A DNA stretch of 64,000 bases from assembly GCF_036127095.1 (NCBI RefSeq), contig NZ_CP108006.1:4951501-5015500 (forward strand), read 5' to 3'. The notes beneath the pieces were generated by a model. It was not told the origin of the DNA, did no database searches, and saw only the letters and a program-made list of their open reading frames with translations. Shown here in pieces: positions 7,391 through 16,033 of the stretch. Origin of the DNA: Streptomyces sp. NBC_00335. Its GTDB lineage: Bacteria > Actinomycetota > Actinomycetes > Streptomycetales > Streptomycetaceae. Each line of letters opens with the position of its first letter. Position 1 is the first letter of the stretch. Position numbers and translations under genes: made by a program.

Positions 7391-9057
7391 AGGGCTCCAC
7401 CCACCGCCGCTGCTACTGCCGCGACCCGAAGACCGGCAAGCCACTGGGTAAGGCGTGCCCCAAGCTCGCCACCCGCAAGCACGGCTCGTACTCCGTCCGC
7501 CAGGAGCTCCCGCCCCGCGAGGACGGCACCCGCCGCTCCTTCAGCCGTGCCGGCTACGAGACCCTCAAGGCCGCCCAGGCCGACCTCGACCACATACGCG
7601 CCCTCCTGGGCCTGGCCGAGACCGATGACGTCGAAAACCTGGCCCAGCTCGCGGACATGCTGGAGCTGGTCGCCGAGGAGAAGGCTCCGCTCCCCGACAT
7701 CGAAGCGACCCGGCGGCGCCTGAGCCACGGGCTGGACCTGACCAGTCGGCTGACCGTCGGGGAGTGGCTGGACATGTGGCTCTCCGGCAAGAAGGGGCGG
7801 CCGAGCGCCATCAGCCGCGACGAGAGCAACATCCGCGTGCACCTCAAGCCGCGCATCGGGCACCTGCGGCTGGACCGGCTCCGCGTCATCCACCTGACAG
7901 AGATGTTCGACGCGATCGCCGAGGCGAATGTCGAGATCGCCGAGGGGAACGCCGCACGCCGGAAGGCGGTCGAAGACCTCGCGCTGATCCCTTGGAAGGG
8001 GCGCGACCACCGCACCCGGCGCAAGGCGATGAAGGCTGCCATCGACGAGATGGATCCCTACTGGCGGATCGTGGGACCTTCCACGCGCCAGCGCGTCCGC
8101 TCGACGCTGCGGGCCGCGCTGAACGCCGCGATCGCCCAGCAGCTCATCACCTTCAACCCGGCCGCGCACGTCGACCTGGAGGCGGGCAAGCGGCCGAAGG
8201 CGCTCGTCTGGACCGGCGAACGCATCCTCCACTGGAAGCGGACCGGCGAGAAGCCTTCGCCGGTGATGGTCTGGACGCCGGAACACACCGGCCTCTTCCT
8301 CGACCACATCGCCGAGGACCGCCTGTACGCGCTGTTCCACCTGATCGCCTTCCGCGGGCTGCGGCGCGGTGAGGCGTGCGGCCAGCGATGGACCGACACC
8401 CACCTGGACGCCGGGCTTATCACGGTCGCCAAGCAACTCGTCGTCAACGGCTGGGAGGTCTACGAGGACGACCCCAAAACCGACGCCGGCGCCCGCACCA
8501 TCGCCCTCGACTCCGACACCGTGCACGCCCTGCGGCGCCACCGGGTCCAGCAGGACAAGGACCGGGCCAAGTGGGAAAGCGCCTGGGTGGAGACGGGCCG
8601 GGTCTTCACCCGCGAGAATGGGGAGCTCCTCCACCCCGCGAACGTCACACGGCGCTTCATCGAGCTGTACGAGGAGATCGGGCTCCCTCCGGTCCGCCTG
8701 CACGACCTGCGCCACGGCGCCGCAACGCTGGCCCATGCGGCGGGGGCCGACCTGAAGGACATCCAGGAGATGCTCGGCCACTCCTCGATCACCATCACGG
8801 CGGACACCTACACGAGCCTGCTCCCCGAGGCCGACCTCGCGATCGCCGAGGCCGCAGCCCGGCTCGTACCGCGCGCTCGGGCGGCCGTCCAGGAGGCCCC
8901 GGCCAAGGCTCCCGAGGCTGCCGAGCCCGGAGGAGAAGGTGCAGCGCCCGTGCCGGATCGTGCCGATGCATCGGCAGGCATCCCGGAGCCCGCTGGCACG
9001 TCCGCTCACGCACCGCTCACGCAAACGGCCCCGGACGCGGAGTCCGGGGCCGAATAG
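7387..9057 (+). CDS. int: Site-specific tyrosine integrase
   Basis: Phage-type tyrosine recombinase, 556 residues. The catalytic set is complete: R326 (GLRRGE), H439-x2-R442 (HDLRH), H465 (LGHSS) and Y475 (TADTYTSL). The SAM-like core-binding domain lies around residues 115-250, preceded by an AP2-like basic N-terminus with Cys residues. It starts with TTG coupled to the repressor gene. It ends 46 bp from tRNA-Arg(CCU), whose 3' part is therefore the likely attachment site. A strong hairpin overlaps its last codons. Confidence 0.93.
   Translation: MKGSTHRRCYCRDPKTGKPLGKACPKLATRKHGSYSVRQELPPREDGTRRSFSRAGYETLKAAQADLDHIRALLGLAETDDVENLAQLADMLELVAEEKAPLPDIEATRRRLSHGLDLTSRLTVGEWLDMWLSGKKGRPSAISRDESNIRVHLKPRIGHLRLDRLRVIHLTEMFDAIAEANVEIAEGNAARRKAVEDLALIPWKGRDHRTRRKAMKAAIDEMDPYWRIVGPSTRQRVRSTLRAALNAAIAQQLITFNPAAHVDLEAGKRPKALVWTGERILHWKRTGEKPSPVMVWTPEHTGLFLDHIAEDRLYALFHLIAFRGLRRGEACGQRWTDTHLDAGLITVAKQLVVNGWEVYEDDPKTDAGARTIALDSDTVHALRRHRVQQDKDRAKWESAWVETGRVFTRENGELLHPANVTRRFIELYEEIGLPPVRLHDLRHGAATLAHAAGADLKDIQEMLGHSSITITADTYTSLLPEADLAIAEAAARLVPRARAAVQEAPAKAPEAAEPGGEGAAPVPDRADASAGIPEPAGTSAHAPLTQTAPDAESGAE
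9026..9052. terminator. Hairpin at the integrase 3' end
   Basis: 11-bp perfect stem (9026-9036 with 9042-9052), 5-nt loop, inside the last codons of int. A second, smaller hairpin (CCTGGGG/CCCCAGG, 9066-9084) follows. Together they probably stop int transcription and, from the other side, tRNA transcription. Confidence 0.7.
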
Positions 9058-9102
9058 GGCGCCTCCCTGGGGAGAAACCCCAGGTCAGCGGCTTACAGGT
9101 TG

Positions 9103-9175
9103 TGCCCTCGGCAGGATTCGAACCTGCGACACCCGCTTTAGGAGAGCGGTGCTCTATCCCCTGAGCTACGAAGGC
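9103..9175 (-). tRNA. tRNA-Arg (anticodon CCU)
   Basis: Complete cloverleaf on the minus strand. The acceptor stem GCCTTCG pairs with CGAGGGC with one G-U, the anticodon loop is CTCCTAA giving CCU, and the T-arm has GGTTCGAATCC. The CCA is not encoded. The 3' end faces the integrase, making it the integration target; the gene is kept intact by the inserted element. Confidence 0.95.
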
Positions 9176-9236
9176 GGGCCTTGCGTAGAACGTGGCTGGA
9201 CACTCTGTGTGAGAATCCGGCTCGCCTCGGCAAGGT

Positions 9237-9263
9237 CCTGGGCTGCCACAAGGGCAGCCCAGG
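9237..9263. terminator. Terminator hairpin after the MFS gene
   Basis: 11-bp stem CCTGGGCTGCC/GGCAGCCCAGG with a 5-nt loop. It lies downstream of the minus-strand MFS gene and upstream of the tRNA. Confidence 0.7.
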
Positions 9264-9470
9264 GACAGGGTAGCGGATGAGAGCGGGGCTCCGCGGCTCA
9301 GTTCTTGGGGGATCCGGTGAGGCCTTCTGCAGTCTCTGCGTCCGCGTCGGCGTAGGTGGGGTCTTCCCGGTAGCGGGCCGCGCTGGTGGTGTTCTGAGGG
9401 GGCGAGTGGGGCCCACCTCGGGAGCCGGCGGTGTGGGTGCCGGACGGCTGGGTCACGCCGCACACTCGCG

Positions 9471-10709
9471 TCACGAGCGGTGCGAAGTCTCCTTCTGGGA
9501 GCGGCCTTCTCCCGCGGCTCCCAGCGCAAGGCAGGTGGCAACAATCGAGAGTGAGGCCAGGGCCGCGAAGAGGTGGGGATAGCCGCCGAGTGGGCCTGCG
9601 AGGGCGGCGCCGGCCCATGGCGCCAATGCTCCCGCGATGTGGGCCGGGGCGCCGAGGAGGCCGGAGAGGCGGCCGTAGTGGGTGGTGCCCCAGCGGTCGG
9701 TGACTGCCGTGGCCTGGAGGAGGGTGAGGTTGCCCCGGACGACTCCTGCCAGGACCGCGAGGGCGATCAGCAGGGGTATCGGGCCTGCGGTGAAGGCCAG
9801 TGCCGCTGTCGTTGCACCGCCGAGGGCGATGAGGGCGGCGGTGCGCGTGGTGACGGACGTGCGGGTCGAGAGGGCCGAGTAGAGGGTGCGGCCCAGGGTT
9901 TGGCCGGCCCCTCCCAGTCCGAGTGCCCAGGCGGCTTGGGTGGGGGTGGCGCCGCGTTCCGTGAGGAGCGGGATCAAGCCCATGACCACCGCGTACATGG
10001 CGAAGCCGGAGAGGGTGAAGGCCACGGCCAGCAGGATGAAGGGGCGGCTGCGCGGGATGGGCGTGGTGCCGTCCGTGGCGGGTGGATGCGGTGGGGCGGC
10101 CGGCCAGGGGGCGCGTAGGGCCAGGGCGTGAGCCGGGATCGTGACGGTGGCGAGGATCACCGCGAGGACGGCGTACGTGGCGCGCCAGCTCAGGTGCTCC
10201 GCGATGGCTGCCGTGAGCGGCGCGAAGACGGTGGAGGCGAGACCGCCGGCGAGGGTGACGATGGTCAGGGCGCGGATGCGGTCCGGGCCCCACCAGCGGG
10301 TGAGGGCGGCGAAGGCCGGCGGGTAGAAGGTGGCGGCCATGGTGAGGCCCGCGAGTACCCAACCCAACGTGAAGACAGCCAGGTTGGGGGCGGTCGCGAT
10401 CACGAGGAGTGCGAGGGTGCCGAGGGCGGAGCCCGCGGTCATCACCGCGCGCGGTCCTCGGCGGTCGAGGATGCGGCCGATGGGGATGCCGGCGACCGCC
10501 GAGACGAGGAGCGCGAGGGAGAAGGCGGCTGTCGCGGCGTTGGTGGACCAGCCGGTGTCGGCCGTCAGGCGCGGGAGCAGGACGGGGAAGGCGTAGTAGA
10601 CGATGCCCCAGCTGGTGATCTGTGTGGCGCACAGGGCGGGCAGCGCGGCGCGCGGCCGCGACCGGACCCCCGTCCCGGTCGCGGCCGCGTCGGCCTGGGT
10701 GTCGGCCAC
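9471..10709 (-). CDS. MFS transporter of the arsenic island
   Basis: Major facilitator of 412 residues with about 12 membrane segments. It shows a loop motif between TM2 and TM3 (GRILDRRGPRAVM) and the family-typical N-terminal stretch QITSWGIVYYAFPVLLP. It starts 5 bp after the stop of the FAD oxidoreductase gene, so the two form an operon divergent from an ArsR gene. An export role for an arsenical is therefore plausible but inferred from position only. It lacks a neighbouring GAPDH, so the ArsJ system is unlikely. Confidence 0.8.
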   Translation of the reverse strand: MADTQADAAATGTGVRSRPRAALPALCATQITSWGIVYYAFPVLLPRLTADTGWSTNAATAAFSLALLVSAVAGIPIGRILDRRGPRAVMTAGSALGTLALLVIATAPNLAVFTLGWVLAGLTMAATFYPPAFAALTRWWGPDRIRALTIVTLAGGLASTVFAPLTAAIAEHLSWRATYAVLAVILATVTIPAHALALRAPWPAAPPHPPATDGTTPIPRSRPFILLAVAFTLSGFAMYAVVMGLIPLLTERGATPTQAAWALGLGGAGQTLGRTLYSALSTRTSVTTRTAALIALGGATTAALAFTAGPIPLLIALAVLAGVVRGNLTLLQATAVTDRWGTTHYGRLSGLLGAPAHIAGALAPWAGAALAGPLGGYPHLFAALASLSIVATCLALGAAGEGRSQKETSHRS

Positions 10710-10714
10710 CGGGG

Positions 10715-12070
10715 TCAGCAGCCGCCGGAGGAGGCGGGGGCGCCGATCGTGAGGGTGGCCGGGGCCGCGCAGCAGCCTCCGCCGCTGGTCTCCTCGGCCG
10801 CCTGGGGCTGGTCGAAGAGGCCCGCTCCGCCGCAGACTCCGGTCTCGGGGAGGGTGAGTTCGACGCGTTCGGCGGCTTCGTGGTCGCCTGCGAGGTGGGC
10901 GGCGATGGAGCGGACCTGCTCGTAGCCGGTCATGGCGAGGAAGGTGGGGGCGCGGCCGTAGGACTTCATGCCGACGAGGTAGACGTCCTTCTCCGGGTGG
11001 GAGAGCTCCTTGACGCCGTGGGGGTAGACCGTGCCGCAGGAGTGCTGGTTCGGGTCGATCAGAGGGGCGAGGGCGGTGGGGGCCTGGAGGCGCTCGTCGA
11101 GGGAGAGGCGCAGCTCGTTCACGAAGGCGAGGTCGGGGCGCAGGCCGGTGAGGACGATGACCTCGTCGACGGGGTCCAGGCGGCGGCCGTCCTCGGCGAC
11201 CAGGACCAGCTGATCACCGTGGCGCTCGACGGCGTCGGTACGGAAGCCCGTGACCGCGTCGGCGTGGCCGTTGTCGACGGCGGCCTTGGCGGCGAGGCCG
11301 AGGGCGCCGCGCGCGGGCAGCTGGTCGGCGCTGCCGCCGCCGAAGGTGGAGCCGCTGATCCCGCGGCGCAGGATCCACACCGAGTGGGTGCCGGACTCCT
11401 CCCCGGAGAGCTCGGCCAGGTAGGCGAGGGCGGTGAAGGCGGAGGCGCCGGAGCCGATGACGGCGGTGCGCTTGCCGGCGTAGCGGGCGCGGACGGCCGG
11501 GTCCTTGAGGTCGGGGATCCGGTACGAGATCCGGTCGGCGGCGGCCTTCTCGCCGAGTGCGGGCAGGCCGTCGCCGCCGATGGGGCTGGGGGTGGACCAG
11601 GTGCCGGAGGCGTCGATGACGGCGCGGGCGGTGAGGCGCTCCTCGGTGCCGTCGGCGTTCAGGACGCTGACGGTGAAGGGCTGGGCCTCGCGGTCGGCGT
11701 CGACGATGCGGTCGCGGCCGAGGCGGGAGACGCCGGTCACCGTGGTGCCGTAGCGGACCGTGTCGCCGAGTACGTCGGCGAGCGGCTGGAGGTACTGCTC
11801 CGCCCAGTCCGCGCCGGAGGGGTAGGTCGCACGGTCGGGGGCGGTCCAGCCGGTGGGTGCGAGCAGCTTCTCGGCGGCCGGGTCCACGAGCTCGGACCAG
11901 GTGGAGAAGAGGCGTACGTGACCCCATGAGCGGACGGCGGCACCGGCGGCGGGTCCGGCTTCCAGCACCAGGGGCTCGATGCCGCGCTCGACCAGGTGGG
12001 AGGCCGCCGCGAGGCCGGCGGGGCCGGCGCCGATCACGATGACGGGCAGGGCTTCGGTGGATGCGCTCAC
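10715..12070 (-). CDS. FAD/NAD(P) oxidoreductase with Cys-rich tail
   Basis: Flavoprotein monooxygenase/reductase-like enzyme, 451 residues. It has an N-terminal FAD Rossmann motif (VIVIGAGPAGLAAASHL) and a second nucleotide-binding motif (AVIGSGASAFTALAYL). The last 45 residues are unusual: a single Cys (VCGG), a vicinal pair (GGGCCAAP) and a terminal Cys. Vicinal thiols bind trivalent arsenic, and ArsV/ArsO-type flavoproteins oxidise or otherwise handle arsenicals. The start is GTG at 12070, with GGGAG 6 nt upstream. It is divergent from an ArsR gene, which probably controls it. Confidence 0.8.
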   Translation of the reverse strand: MSASTEALPVIVIGAGPAGLAAASHLVERGIEPLVLEAGPAAGAAVRSWGHVRLFSTWSELVDPAAEKLLAPTGWTAPDRATYPSGADWAEQYLQPLADVLGDTVRYGTTVTGVSRLGRDRIVDADREAQPFTVSVLNADGTEERLTARAVIDASGTWSTPSPIGGDGLPALGEKAAADRISYRIPDLKDPAVRARYAGKRTAVIGSGASAFTALAYLAELSGEESGTHSVWILRRGISGSTFGGGSADQLPARGALGLAAKAAVDNGHADAVTGFRTDAVERHGDQLVLVAEDGRRLDPVDEVIVLTGLRPDLAFVNELRLSLDERLQAPTALAPLIDPNQHSCGTVYPHGVKELSHPEKDVYLVGMKSYGRAPTFLAMTGYEQVRSIAAHLAGDHEAAERVELTLPETGVCGGAGLFDQPQAAEETSGGGCCAAPATLTIGAPASSGGC

Positions 12071-12185
12071 GACGGGCTCCCGGTTTGATTCGATGAACGT
12101 CGATGTCCTTCTGGAGTCAGCATCCCACCGCGTATCGACGTACGTCAACATAGACATCTGTCGAATTTGGAGGGAGGATTGCTTC

Positions 12186-12545
12186 ATGCCCTCCACGAAG
12201 CTGCTGCCGATGCTCGAAGACGAAGCGGCGGCACCCTGCTGCCCGCCGCTGACCGAGCGCCCGCTGACGGCCGAAGAGGCCGAGCGGACCGCCCTGATGT
12301 TCAAGGCCCTCGGTGACCCGGTGCGGCTGCGGCTCTTCTCTGCGATCGCCTCCCACGAGGGCGGCGAGGCGTGCGTCTGCGACATCTCCGACGTCGGTGT
12401 CTCCCAGCCGACCGTCTCCCACCACTTGAAGAAGCTGCGCGAGGCGGGCCTGCTGTCCTCGGAGCGCCGCGGGACCTGGGTGTACTACCGGGTGGAGCCT
12501 TCCGTCATCGCCGCGATGAGTCAGATGCTGGGCCGCCCCGCCTGA
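12186..12545 (+). CDS. ArsR-family regulator, CC plus CVC type
   Basis: Metalloid-responsive winged-helix repressor, 119 residues. Cys18-Cys19 near the N-terminus and C63/C65 in the ACVCDI recognition-helix motif resemble the three-Cys As(III) site of Corynebacterium ArsR. The DNA-binding helix is SQPTVSHHLKKLREAG. The ATG at 12186 has GGAGG at 8-nt spacing. It is divergent from the FAD oxidoreductase-MFS operon, whose 115-bp promoter gap contains CATAGA and CGATGAACGTCGATG elements. Confidence 0.9.
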   Translation: MPSTKLLPMLEDEAAAPCCPPLTERPLTAEEAERTALMFKALGDPVRLRLFSAIASHEGGEACVCDISDVGVSQPTVSHHLKKLREAGLLSSERRGTWVYYRVEPSVIAAMSQMLGRPA

Positions 12546-12591
12546 CCTGCCCGCCTGGTACGCGAGGGCGAGCCTTCCGGGTGCCGCTTTA

Positions 12592-12607
12592 ATCGACTAT
12601 CGTCGAT
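12592..12607. promoter_or_regulatory. Candidate ArsR operator
   Basis: ATCGAC-TATC-GTCGAT, a perfect 6-bp-arm inverted repeat 5 bp before the start of the following arsR gene. It is well placed for autorepression. Confidence 0.5.
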
Positions 12608-12612
12608 GATCG

Positions 12613-12936
12613 ATGAATGAGACGACGAAACCCGGTCAAGGGCTGAGCCCCGAGGACGCGCAGACGTACTCAGGGTGGTTCAGGGCCCTCGCGGACCCCA
12701 TGCGCGTACGACTGCTGAACCTGCTGGCGGAGGAGCGGCGCCCCCTGACGGTCGGGGAGATCACCGAGCGACTGCCCATCGGCCAGTCGACCGTGTCCCA
12801 CCACCTCAAACTGCTGGCCGAGGTCCGCTTCGTGCTGCCCGAGCGGCAGGGCACTTCGGTCAGCTACGAGGTCAACGCCGCCTGCCTGGAATGCTTCCCG
12901 GCAGCCGTGTCGGCGATCCTCGGGCGGCAGCCGTGA
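12613..12936 (+). CDS. ArsR-family regulator with C-terminal CxxC
   Basis: 107-residue winged-helix regulator. The usual CVC metal box in the recognition helix is absent (LTVGEITERLPIGQSTVSHH). Instead the C-terminal helix carries C91-x2-C94 (ACLECFPA), a different possible thiol site. Its stop overlaps the GTG start of the acetyltransferase gene by 4 bp, so it is an arsR-arsN operon. Confidence 0.87.
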   Translation: MNETTKPGQGLSPEDAQTYSGWFRALADPMRVRLLNLLAEERRPLTVGEITERLPIGQSTVSHHLKLLAEVRFVLPERQGTSVSYEVNAACLECFPAAVSAILGRQP

Positions 12937-13421
12937 ACATCGCCCCCATGACGCGCGATCACGCCGACAGGGTCCTGGAGATCTACCAGGCCGGGATCGA
13001 CGAGGGCAACGCCACCTTCGAGACCGAGGCCCCCACCTGGGCCGAGTTCGACGCGGCGAAGCTGCCCGAGCACCGCTTCGTGGCCTTCGACAACGCCGGC
13101 AAGCTGCTCGGCTGGGTGGCCGCGTCCAAGGTCTCCGACCGGTGCGCTTACGCGGGCGTCGTCGAGCACTCCGTCTACGTCCACCCCGACGCCAGGGGCC
13201 GCGGCGTCGCCCGCGCCCTGCTCGACGCTCTGATCACCTCGACCGAGGCGGCGGGCATCTGGACGATCCAGTCCGGGATCTTCCCCGAGAACACCGCGAG
13301 TCTGGCCCTGCACCAGCGCGCCGGCTTCCGCGTCATCGGCACCCGTGAGCGCATCGGCCGCCACCACGGAGTGTGGCGCGACGTCGTCCTGCTGGAGCGC
13401 CGCAGCCCGCGGATCGTCTGA
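12933..13421 (+). CDS. arsN: GNAT acetyltransferase, ArsN / phosphinothricin acetyltransferase-like
   Basis: N-acetyltransferase of the PPT/ArsN1 family, 162 residues. Family marks are IYQAGIDEGNATFET, the acetyl-CoA loop VHPDARGRGVARALL, and the C-terminal ALHQRAGFRVIGTRERIGRHHGVWRD. ArsN1 enzymes acetylate the amino group of arsinothricin, and relatives do so for phosphinothricin. Start GTG at 12933 overlaps the arsR stop (GTGA). Its place beside arsR supports the arsenic substrate over a general GNAT role. Confidence 0.85.
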   Translation: MNIAPMTRDHADRVLEIYQAGIDEGNATFETEAPTWAEFDAAKLPEHRFVAFDNAGKLLGWVAASKVSDRCAYAGVVEHSVYVHPDARGRGVARALLDALITSTEAAGIWTIQSGIFPENTASLALHQRAGFRVIGTRERIGRHHGVWRDVVLLERRSPRIV

Positions 13422-13483
13422 GCGACTCGACGGCGTAGGGGCCCCGACACGGATCGGGGCGAGCCGGGACCGCCACCGGCGTC

Positions 13484-14542
13484 TTACGGCTTGAGGAGAT
13501 CCGCGATCTCGCGCGCCGCGTCCCGTGCCGGGCGGCCGACGCCGATGAGGGTGGCGGAAGCCGGGCCGGTCCAGTCGCCGTAGCCGAGCAGGTGCAGGCG
13601 CGGCTCGTCCGCGGCGCGGGTGCCGACGGTGGCGATGTGGCCGCCGCTGCCGCGAAGGTGCAGCGGGGCGAAGTGGGCCAGGGCGGGGCGGAAGCCGGTG
13701 CACCAGATGATCGCGTCGGCCTGGGCGCTCGTGCCGTCCTGCCAGACGGCGCCGTCTGGGGTGAGGCGGCTGAACATCCGCTGGGCGTGCAGGAGTCCGG
13801 CGTCCCGGGCCGTGCGGACCGGGGGTACGGCCACGATGTCGCCGAGCGAGGCGATACCGCCGGTGTCGGTGCGGCCGGCGTCCAGGGCGCGGCGGCGGGC
13901 GGTGGCGGCGTCGAAGAGGGCGCGGCCGTCGATGTCGTCCGGGAGGTAGCGGGGCGGGCGCTGCGTGACCCAGGTCAGGTCCGCCGTCCCCGCGAGGTCG
14001 GCGGCGATCTGGGCGCCGGAGTTGCCACCCCCGACCACGATCACCCGCTGCCCCGCGAACTCGCCCGGGCTGCGGTACTGCACGGTGTGGAGCTGGCGAC
14101 CCGCGAACTCGCGGCGGCCCGGGGTGGCGGGGAGGAAGGGCCGCGTCCACGTGCCGGTGGCGCTGATGACCGCGCGGGCCTGCCAGTCGCCCGTGTCGGT
14201 CTCGACCCGCAGGTGCTCGCCGTCGCGGTGGACCGCGTCGACCGATACGCCCCGCCGGACGGGAAGTTCGTACCGCTTCTCGTAGTCGGCGAGGTACGAG
14301 ACCACGTGCGCGGCGTCGGGATAGACCTCCCCCTCCTGCGCGGGCATGAAGCGGCCGGGCAGGGAGGAGTAGGCGGCAGGGGAGAAGAGGTGCAGCGAGT
14401 CCCAGGTGTGCTGCCAGGCCCCGCCCGCGCCCGCCTGGGCGTCGAGGATGGTGAACTCGACGCCCAGGCGGCGCAGGTGGTAGCCGGCGGCGAGCCCGGA
14501 CTGGCCGCCGCCGATCACCACCACATCGGTACGGGAGGTCAT
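13484..14542 (-). CDS. arsO: Flavoprotein monooxygenase ArsO
   Basis: 352-residue FAD-dependent enzyme with N-terminal VVVIGGGQSGLAAGYHL and an internal NADPH-binding motif VIVVGGGNSGAQIAADL. It is the third gene of arsR-acr3-arsO, with an ATGA overlap to acr3. The same arrangement (arsRBO divergent from arsCT) is known from a Streptomyces linear plasmid. The reaction of ArsO is not firmly established; oxidation of an arsenical or thiol is likely. Confidence 0.87.
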   Translation of the reverse strand: MTSRTDVVVIGGGQSGLAAGYHLRRLGVEFTILDAQAGAGGAWQHTWDSLHLFSPAAYSSLPGRFMPAQEGEVYPDAAHVVSYLADYEKRYELPVRRGVSVDAVHRDGEHLRVETDTGDWQARAVISATGTWTRPFLPATPGRREFAGRQLHTVQYRSPGEFAGQRVIVVGGGNSGAQIAADLAGTADLTWVTQRPPRYLPDDIDGRALFDAATARRRALDAGRTDTGGIASLGDIVAVPPVRTARDAGLLHAQRMFSRLTPDGAVWQDGTSAQADAIIWCTGFRPALAHFAPLHLRGSGGHIATVGTRAADEPRLHLLGYGDWTGPASATLIGVGRPARDAAREIADLLKP

Positions 14543-15615
14543 GCGGCTGCCGTGAACTTCTCGCGCCAGGCGAGGGACACGTAGACCAGCGCGATCAGGA
14601 CCGGGACCTCGATCAGCGGGCCGACGACTCCGGAGAGGGCCTGGCCGCTGGTGACGCCGAAGGTGGCGATGGCGACCGCGATGGCCAGCTCGAAGTTGTT
14701 GCCGGCCGCCGTGAAGGCGAGCGTCGTGGTGCGGTCGTAGGCGAGGCCGATGGCCTTGCCGAGGGCGAAGGTGCCGAACCACATCACCGCGAAGTACACG
14801 AGGAGCGGGAGCGCGATGCGGGCCACGTCCATGGGCTGCGAGGTGATGTTCTTGCCCTGGAGGGCGAAGAGGATGACGATCGTGAAGAGCAGGCCGTAGA
14901 GGGCCCAAGGGCCGATCTTCGGAAGGAACTTCGACTCGTACGCGGCGCGGCCGAGCTTCTTCTCGCCCAGGCGGCGGGTGAGGAACCCGGCGAGCAGCGG
15001 GACGCCGAGGAAGATGACGACGTTCAGCGCGATCTTCCACATGGAGATGTCGAGGTGCTCTCCCTTGCCGAGCCCCAGCCAGCCGGGCAGCAGGTCGAGG
15101 TAGAACCAGCCGAGGACTCCGAAGGCGATGACCTGGAAGACGGAGTTGAGGGCGACCAGGACGGCGGCGGCCTCGCGGTCGCCGCAGGCGAGGTCGTTCC
15201 AGATGATGACCATGGCGATGCAGCGGGCCAGGCCGACGATGATCAGGCCGGTGCGGTACTCGGGCAGGTCCGCCAGGAAGATCCAGGCGAGGGCGAACAT
15301 CACGGCCGGGCCGACGAGCCAGTTGATGACGAGTGAGGAGACCATGAGCTTGCGGTCGCCGGTGACGGAGTCGAGCTTGTCGTACCGGACCTTGGCGAGG
15401 ACCGGGTACATCATGACCAGCAGGCCGACCGCGATGGGGAGCGAGATGCCGCCGATCTCGACCTTCGCAAGCGTGTCGTTCAGGCCGGGGATCAGGCGGC
15501 CGAGCCCGAGGCCGAGGCCCATGGCCAGCAGGATCCAGACCGCCAGGAAGCGGTCCAGGGTGGAGAGCTTGGCGACGATCGAGCTGTCCTCGCGGACAGG
15601 CGCGGTCGTGGTCAT
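14539..15615 (-). CDS. arsB: Arsenite efflux permease ACR3 (ArsB role)
   Basis: Arsenite/proton antiporter of the ACR3 family, 358 residues, about ten membrane helices. The conserved Cys-containing segment GLARCIAMVIIWNDLACGD carries the essential Cys of helix 4. It overlaps arsR by 1 bp (TGATG) and arsO by 4 bp, so the three genes form one operon. It exports As(III) made by ArsC. Confidence 0.93.
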   Translation of the reverse strand: MTTTAPVREDSSIVAKLSTLDRFLAVWILLAMGLGLGLGRLIPGLNDTLAKVEIGGISLPIAVGLLVMMYPVLAKVRYDKLDSVTGDRKLMVSSLVINWLVGPAVMFALAWIFLADLPEYRTGLIIVGLARCIAMVIIWNDLACGDREAAAVLVALNSVFQVIAFGVLGWFYLDLLPGWLGLGKGEHLDISMWKIALNVVIFLGVPLLAGFLTRRLGEKKLGRAAYESKFLPKIGPWALYGLLFTIVILFALQGKNITSQPMDVARIALPLLVYFAVMWFGTFALGKAIGLAYDRTTTLAFTAAGNNFELAIAVAIATFGVTSGQALSGVVGPLIEVPVLIALVYVSLAWREKFTAAA

Positions 15616-15926
15616 CAGCAGGCTCGCTTTCGGTTTGTCTCATAGGTGGTGCGAGCGGTGGCGGCCAGCTCGCCGAAGGAGTCCGCGAGGGCCTCGATGA
15701 CCTCGGGCTTCAGCTTGTAGTAGATGAACCGGCCACAAGGCTCGGTCTCGACGACGCCCGCCTCCCGCAGCACCTTCAGGTGGTTCGAGAGGTTCGTCTG
15801 CCGCGCGCCGGTTTCCTCCACGAGGTGGGTGGTGCAGAGGGTCTCGCGGGCGAGCAGGGTCACGATCTGGAGCCTGATCGGGTCGGCGATCACTCGGAGC
15901 AGATCAGTGGTGGCTGACGTCATCAT
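15615..15926 (-). CDS. arsR: ArsR-family repressor of arsR-acr3-arsO
   Basis: 103-residue winged-helix repressor. The sensing Cys are arranged differently from its neighbours: C31 (ETLCTTHLVEE), C64 (EPCGRF) and C103 (the last residue). The HTH is ARQTNLSNHLKVLREAG. It heads the acr3 operon and shares a 107-bp divergent promoter with arsC-arsT. ATG at 15926 or 15923. Confidence 0.9.
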   Translation of the reverse strand: MMTSATTDLLRVIADPIRLQIVTLLARETLCTTHLVEETGARQTNLSNHLKVLREAGVVETEPCGRFIYYKLKPEVIEALADSFGELAATARTTYETNRKRAC

Positions 15927-16033
15927 GCACTGATACTCTCACATCATTCGGGGCTGACACCAGTCGAGGATGACCTCTCCCGGGAGGTCTCCGGCGCTGC
16001 GCCCCGTAGCCCGCGCCCATGAAGGAAGAGCTG

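Larger units (their letters stand above)
1..9103. mobile_element. Integrative mobilisable element, right part, in tRNA-Arg(CCU)
   Basis: The integrase gene reads toward, and stops 46 bp before, the 3' end of tRNA-Arg(CCU), the standard arrangement of tRNA-targeting actinomycete elements. Inward from the integrase lie a repressor, an excisionase-like protein, a DUF3631 ATPase, DUF2637, MobC, a relaxase, a ParB-like protein and a Nudix hydrolase. I found no second copy of the tRNA 3' end in positions 1-520, so the element runs off the left edge and its other attachment site is not visible. A relaxase/MobC pair suggests single-strand mobilisation. No FtsK/TraB-type translocase is seen in this part. 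Confidence 0.8.

Noticed and set aside
9471..10709. ArsJ exporter of 1-arseno-3-phosphoglycerate
   Set aside because: ArsJ works with a neighbouring GAPDH gene, which is absent here.
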